Below, one piece after another: positions 60,329 through 64,000 of a stretch of 64,000 nt of DNA. The stretch comes from Rhodobiaceae bacterium (GTDB lineage: Bacteria > Pseudomonadota > Alphaproteobacteria > Rhizobiales > JAKPQE01). The stretch spans positions 1 to 64,000 of the forward strand of contig JANQEG010000115.1 in NCBI GenBank assembly GCA_028278505.1, in the 5' to 3' direction. Each line of letters starts with the position of its first letter. The first letter of the stretch is position 1. A model generated the notes under the pieces. That model was not told the DNA's origin, ran no database searches, and saw only the letters and a program-made list of their open reading frames with translations. The translations under genes and the position numbers were made by a program.

Positions 60329-60733
60329 ATGTCGGAAGACCACCACGAAAGCGGTTCCGGTAACGGTGCCGATAACGCGCCGGACGCCGCCATTGGCGAA
60401 ATCGGCGACGAAGACCGCGAGCGCGAAAATCCATCGGCCGAGGGCGCTGGTGTCTCCGATGCGATGACGCAGGTGCGCGAGCTCCTGTTCGGCGAAGTGC
60501 AGCGGACCAATGACGACCACTTCGACAAGCTAAGCCGGCAAATGGAGGCCATGCGCACCGAGATCGAAGACCGCCTCGACCGGATCGAGCAGCGCGTCGA
60601 TCAGCTCAGCCGCGAAACCAAGGAAGAGCAGAACGCGGTGATCGTCTCGATCGGCGCGGCGATCGAATCCGTCGGTCAGCAGATCGCGCAGCTCGGCGAC
60701 AATGGCGCAGCGGACGATGCGGCACACGAATGA
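60329..60733 (+). CDS. Coiled-coil protein of the OmpA/GTPase module
   Basis: This 134-residue acidic protein has a disordered N-terminus (residues 1-40, rich in Glu, Gly and Asp). A long coiled coil follows from about 45 to 118, including MEAMRTEIEDRLDRIEQRVDQLSRETKEEQ. It has no membrane segment and no known catalytic motif. The ATG at 60329 has GGGAG upstream. It overlaps the next gene by 32 bases, so it probably acts with it. I do not recognise the family. Confidence 0.7.
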   Translation: MSEDHHESGSGNGADNAPDAAIGEIGDEDRERENPSAEGAGVSDAMTQVRELLFGEVQRTNDDHFDKLSRQMEAMRTEIEDRLDRIEQRVDQLSRETKEEQNAVIVSIGAAIESVGQQIAQLGDNGAADDAAHE

Positions 60734-62705
60734 GCCGACGGGACAGTTTTCCAAACTGAAGCAACTGCTGTTCGCGGACGAACGGCGGAAAATCGACTCC
60801 CTCGGCGAGAAGGTCGATGATCTCGACGCCCGCTACGGCTCCGACGAACGGTTCGAGAGCGCGGTTGCCGCCTCCCTTGTCACCGCGTTGCGCCGCGCCG
60901 AGGTCGAAAATCACCGCCAGCTTGCCGCCGCCGTCTCGCCGCTGGTGGTCGCGGCGATCCGCCAGGAGATTTCCCAGTCCAAGGACATGATGGTCGAGGC
61001 GCTCTATCCGATCACCGGGCGCCTCGTCGCCACCGCCGTTGCCCGGGCGTTTCGGCAGTTCCTCCAGGAGGTCAACGACAGGATCGAGGCGGTGCTGTCG
61101 CCGCAACTCTGGAAATTGCGGCTGAAGGCGCTGATCACCAGGCGGCCGCTGGCCGAACTGGTGCTGGCCGAGGCGACCGCCTATCACGTTCAGCAGATGC
61201 TGCTGATCGACCGCGAGGACGGCACGCTGCTCGCGAACGTCCCCGACGGGGCGGACGGCGCCGAAACGCCGAACGGCACGGCGGCCGACCTCGACCTCGT
61301 CGGCGGCCTGCTGACGGCGATCATCGATTTTTCCCATGAGGCCTTTGCCGCCGAGGGCGGCGATCTGCGCGGCATCGATCTCGGCGGCCGCATGGTCTTC
61401 CTGCGCGCTTCGCCGAGCCTGACGGTGGCGGCGATTGGGATCGGCGCGACGCGCCCGGCGATCGAGCAGGTGATCGATGATGCCTTCATGGCCTTCCTCG
61501 ACGACCAGGCTGAAGCCCGCCGCAACGGCACGATCGACCACGGCGCGGCACTGTCGGCGCTGAAAGAGCGGATCGACGAAGGGCTCGCGCCCGGCGAGGC
61601 GCGCAAAGGCAATGCGATCGGCAAGGTCGTCGTTGCGGCCGCCGTCATCGCCGCTCTTGCGCTTGCCGGGTACTGGGCCGCGCGGACACTGGAAACGGTG
61701 CGCCTCGACCGCCAGCTTGCGGCGCTGGAATCCTATCCCGAGTTCGGCGGTTATCCGCTGGTCGCCCGCTACGATCGCGATGCCGGCACCGTTCGCCTTC
61801 GCGGCATTGCGCCGAGCCTCCGCGCCCGCCGCAACGTCGAAGTCGAGGCGCAACGGATAGCGGCCGGATACACGATCGATAGCCGGCTTATCGTCGATGC
61901 TTCGGGGCAACTTCGGCGCGAAATTGCCGGCGCCGAATTCCGCACGGCTGAAATCGGCGAACGTCTTTCGGCGATGGATGCGATGCTCGCCGGTCTGGAG
62001 GGGACGCTTGCCGGGCTTGCGCAAAGCGCCGATGAACTGCGCGCCGAGCTTCTGGCGTTCCATGACGCCGTCGGCGCCGATCGAGACGCGGCCATCGATC
62101 CGCTGGTGCGCCGGCTCGATGCAGTCGCAGCCGCAATCGGCGGCCTCGAACAGCGCCTGACGGCGACCGATACGGCGTCGCGTAGAAGGATCGCGGACAT
62201 TGCACGAAGTATTGGCAATGACCTCCAGGCGCTCGCCGCCGGCCTTGCGGAACTTGACGCGGGACTTGCCGGCAAGGCTGCGGCAGACGATCTCGCCAAA
62301 GTGGAGAGCGAGTTCTCTGCACTTGTCGCGGATTACAACAGGCCGACCCGGAAATTGTCGGAATTTGTTGAAAGACAATCAATTTTCTTTGCCGACGGAG
62401 TCGAATTCCGTAACAATGAAGCCGCTGGCGAGACGCTGAGAGAGCTTGTCGGCCTGTTAAGGGAGTTGCCGAGTGTACGAATTCGCATCGTCGGATATGC
62501 CGACGCGTCGGGCAGTGCGTCGGCCAATCGCCGGGTCGCGCGCGACCGGGCGAGCGCGGTTGCTGCCGAACTCTTAACCTTGGGCATTTCAGCGGAGCGT
62601 CTTGTGGTGGTCGGACGACCGGAAGCAGCATCGCTTTCCGATTCGTTCGGTCCCGACAGCGCCAATCGTCGCGTCGGATTTGAAATCGTCTTTATCGGGG
62701 AATGA
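60702..62705 (+). CDS. Membrane-anchored OmpA-domain protein with cytoplasmic longin/roadblock-like domain
   Basis: The 667-residue protein probably spans the inner membrane once (about residues 307-325, VVVAAAVIAALALAGYWAA). The cytoplasmic N-terminal half has a helical part, then MLLIDREDGTLLANV (about 166-180) and a further alpha/beta stretch to 250. That segment looks like a longin or roadblock-type fold. Beyond the membrane are a BON-like segment (about 340-400), a helical or coiled stalk (410-555), and a C-terminal OmpA domain (about 560-667) with GYADASGSASANRRVARDRA for peptidoglycan binding. It lies between the coiled-coil gene and the GTPase gene. The domain call for the N-terminal half is tentative. 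Confidence 0.78.
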   Translation: MAQRTMRHTNEPTGQFSKLKQLLFADERRKIDSLGEKVDDLDARYGSDERFESAVAASLVTALRRAEVENHRQLAAAVSPLVVAAIRQEISQSKDMMVEALYPITGRLVATAVARAFRQFLQEVNDRIEAVLSPQLWKLRLKALITRRPLAELVLAEATAYHVQQMLLIDREDGTLLANVPDGADGAETPNGTAADLDLVGGLLTAIIDFSHEAFAAEGGDLRGIDLGGRMVFLRASPSLTVAAIGIGATRPAIEQVIDDAFMAFLDDQAEARRNGTIDHGAALSALKERIDEGLAPGEARKGNAIGKVVVAAAVIAALALAGYWAARTLETVRLDRQLAALESYPEFGGYPLVARYDRDAGTVRLRGIAPSLRARRNVEVEAQRIAAGYTIDSRLIVDASGQLRREIAGAEFRTAEIGERLSAMDAMLAGLEGTLAGLAQSADELRAELLAFHDAVGADRDAAIDPLVRRLDAVAAAIGGLEQRLTATDTASRRRIADIARSIGNDLQALAAGLAELDAGLAGKAAADDLAKVESEFSALVADYNRPTRKLSEFVERQSIFFADGVEFRNNEAAGETLRELVGLLRELPSVRIRIVGYADASGSASANRRVARDRASAVAAELLTLGISAERLVVVGRPEAASLSDSFGPDSANRRVGFEIVFIGE

Positions 62706-62708
62706 CCG

Positions 62709-63224
62709 GTGAACGGAACGGCAAAAAAAATAATGATCATCGGCGGCGTCGGCGTCGGCAAGACCTCGATCACCCACAGGCTCATCTTCAATCGGTTCGA
62801 TGCCGCCTATAAGGCGACGATCGGGGTCGACATCTATACCTATGACTGTCCGTTCGAATGGGAGGGCCAGCCGCAGTCCTTGCGCATGGTGCTGTGGGAT
62901 ACCGACGGCGATTTCGGCATGGCGATGTTCTCGACCGTCTACATAAAGGGCGCGGCGGCGGCCGTCGTCGTCGCCGATATCACCGACCCGGAATCGGTCG
63001 ACACCGCCACCCGCCTGATCGGCCGCTTCGCCGAGGTCATGCCGGGCCGGCCGGTCGCGCTGCTGCTCAACAAGGTCGATCTGGCAACCGGCGAGGAACC
63101 GGTGCCCGATATCGCCGATGCGGTCGAGCCGGACGTGACCATCAGGACCAGCGCCAAGGACGGAACCGGGATCGCCCGGGCGTTTTCGGCTTTGTCGGCC
63201 GCAATCCACCGCCGCGAGCTCTGA
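62709..63224 (+). CDS. Ras/Rab-like small GTPase
   Basis: This 171-residue P-loop GTPase has the full set of G motifs: G1 GGVGVGKTS (12-20), G2 Thr37, G3 WDTDGD (63-68), G4 NKVD (121-124) and G5 TSAK (147-150). In Ras the G3 sequence is DTAGQ, with Gln supplying catalysis; here Asp68 stands in that place, so intrinsic hydrolysis may be slow or need a partner. No membrane or lipid anchor is visible. The GTG start is three bases after the OmpA-domain gene, a tight operon. Together with that gene's roadblock-like part it recalls the MglA/MglB pairing. Confidence 0.85.
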   Translation: MNGTAKKIMIIGGVGVGKTSITHRLIFNRFDAAYKATIGVDIYTYDCPFEWEGQPQSLRMVLWDTDGDFGMAMFSTVYIKGAAAAVVVADITDPESVDTATRLIGRFAEVMPGRPVALLLNKVDLATGEEPVPDIADAVEPDVTIRTSAKDGTGIARAFSALSAAIHRREL

Positions 63225-63806
63225 TCCCCTTCACTCCGCCATTATCTGTCTCACGCCGAGTTCGCTCCGCACACCGGCTCCGACGGGGGGGTCCCCGGCG
63301 CGGGTTTTCCCGCGCCACCGGTCAAGAATGAGCAAGTCGGAAACATCCGACTTGCGGCCGCGCGACGGCCGTTCGGCCTTGCGAACCCTTCGGGTTCGAA
63401 CGTTCCCCCCCCGGGTCGCTAGGGTATTCACACATCTCAAAAGCCGCATCCCGGCACGACATCGATCGATCGCCTGACACGTCGAATTTCGGGGAAATTC
63501 CGTGTTCGAACGTCGCCGAATTGATGCGATGGCCATTTGGCGCGACCTTGCCTTTGCCCACCTTTCCCGCGAAAGCGGGAATCCAATTTTCCTCTCGATA
63601 CGCACTGTCGTCGGCTATTGCGGGTTGGAGATTCGACTGACAAAACAAGCGCTAACAGTGGCGGATCGGCCATTGGACACCCGCTTTCGCGGGTGAGGTG
63701 CCAAGAAGTTCGCTTTGTGCGCAGATCTTTCCCACCCAGAGCGGCGCAAATCGGCAAGAAGTGTGCATCCCCTAGCCCGGGTCCGGGGTCGGGCGCATCC
63801 GCGCCG
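63225..63806. other. Repeat-bearing intergenic region
   Basis: 582 bases without a credible gene. An inverted pair around CGAACCCTTCGGGTTCG (63375-63400) forms a hairpin. A MITE-like element fills 63559-63700. The remainder shows no promoter or coding signals I can support. Confidence 0.55.
63559..63700. repeat. MITE-like element, family 2, copy 3 (142 bp)
   Basis: The ends are CACCTTTCCCGCGAAAGCGG and CCCGCTTTCGCGGGTGAGGTG, inverted relative to each other. Length and end structure equal the copies at 31879 and 35929; the interior is more diverged. No coding content. Confidence 0.68.
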
Positions 63807-64000
63807 TCACTCATCGTAAAAGGTCGCGAACTGCTCGACCGGCGCGCGCTCGGTCGCGAGCCGGTTTTCCGGCGCGTTTCTGTCCGGCCGGCCGATCGAA
63901 ATTCCGCACAGCAGCATCTGATCGTCGCCGATGCCGAGCGTTTCCCGCACCAGCCCACCATACCAGACCCAGGCGGCCTGGGGACAGGTTTCCAGGCCGA
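63807..64000 (-). CDS. Nitroreductase-family protein (C-terminal part, cut by window edge)
   Basis: The last 64 codons of a gene entering from the right edge are visible. The translation includes LETCPQAAWVWYGGLVRETLGIGDDQMLLCGISIGRPD followed by NRLATERAPVEQF, the usual C-terminal part of FMN-dependent nitroreductases. The P-x-Ala region helps shape the flavin site. The rest of the gene and any partners lie outside the window. Confidence 0.8.
   Translation of the reverse strand, partial: GLETCPQAAWVWYGGLVRETLGIGDDQMLLCGISIGRPDRNAPENRLATERAPVEQFATFYDE

Overview
The window comes from a high-GC alphaproteobacterium, most likely a member of the Hyphomicrobiales. The evidence is strong GC bias at third codon positions, alphaproteobacterial families such as a DUF2125 protein divergent from ChaC, a RIME1-like repeat at 25019-25122, and many GC-rich palindromic intergenic repeats. 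It holds roughly 56 genes or gene fragments and no rRNA, tRNA or CRISPR array.

Region 1 (1-15.5 kb) is a denitrification island. On the minus strand lie napF-napD-napA (napA cut by the window edge). A DNR/NnrR-type Crp/Fnr regulator diverges from them, followed by nnrS. On the plus strand are nirS (cytochrome cd1 nitrite reductase), a NapC/NirT cytochrome fused to a second heme domain, a cupredoxin, and a complete heme d1 operon nirE-C-F-DL-G-H-J-N. Five perfect TTGAC-N4-GTCAA palindromes (1477, 2433, 4010, 8290, 24245) mark a regulon that the local regulator probably controls. The one at 2433 precedes no annotated gene. It sits at class II spacing before a -10-like element, and a strong terminator follows, so it may drive a small RNA.

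Region 2 (15.5-26.3 kb) has two bacteriohemerythrins, a Fic/antitoxin-like pair of different composition, and an eight-gene minus-strand operon that begins beside the fifth palindrome. The operon encodes an unusual heme-copper oxidoreductase: a 58-residue membrane subunit, a CuA subunit II, and a subunit I with Gln in place of the cross-linked active-site Tyr. It also encodes heme O synthase, a Sco protein, a cytochrome b/2[4Fe-4S]/MvhD-like fusion, an anchored protein of unknown function, and a hemerythrin. No norCB is present, so this eNOR-like enzyme is the best candidate for removing the NO made by NirS. Heme A synthase (ctaA) and a thioredoxin-like protein lie just upstream on the plus strand.

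Region 3 (26.3-36.1 kb) is a methylated-amine block on the minus strand: an MttB-family methyltransferase, an isocitrate lyase/PEP mutase family protein, two dimethylglycine/sarcosine dehydrogenase-like proteins and an XRE-cupin regulator. The second dehydrogenase and the regulator are bracketed by mirror-image pairs of MITE-like repeats (239 bp and about 142 bp).

Region 4 (36.1-53.8 kb) is an IclR-headed catabolic locus. It encodes a Zn alcohol dehydrogenase, a two-gene molybdenum hydroxylase, a TctCBA tripartite tricarboxylate transporter, an IolD-like ThDP enzyme, an aldehyde dehydrogenase, an IlvD/Edd dehydratase, a TIM-barrel isomerase and an acyl-CoA ligase. The substrate cannot be read from sequence.

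Region 5 (53.8-64 kb) contains housekeeping and envelope genes (chaC, DUF2125, TerB-like, eno, an orphan ABC ATPase, UDP-glucose dehydrogenase). It ends with a three-gene module: a coiled-coil protein, a membrane-anchored OmpA-domain protein and a Ras/Rab-like GTPase. A partial nitroreductase gene lies at the right edge.
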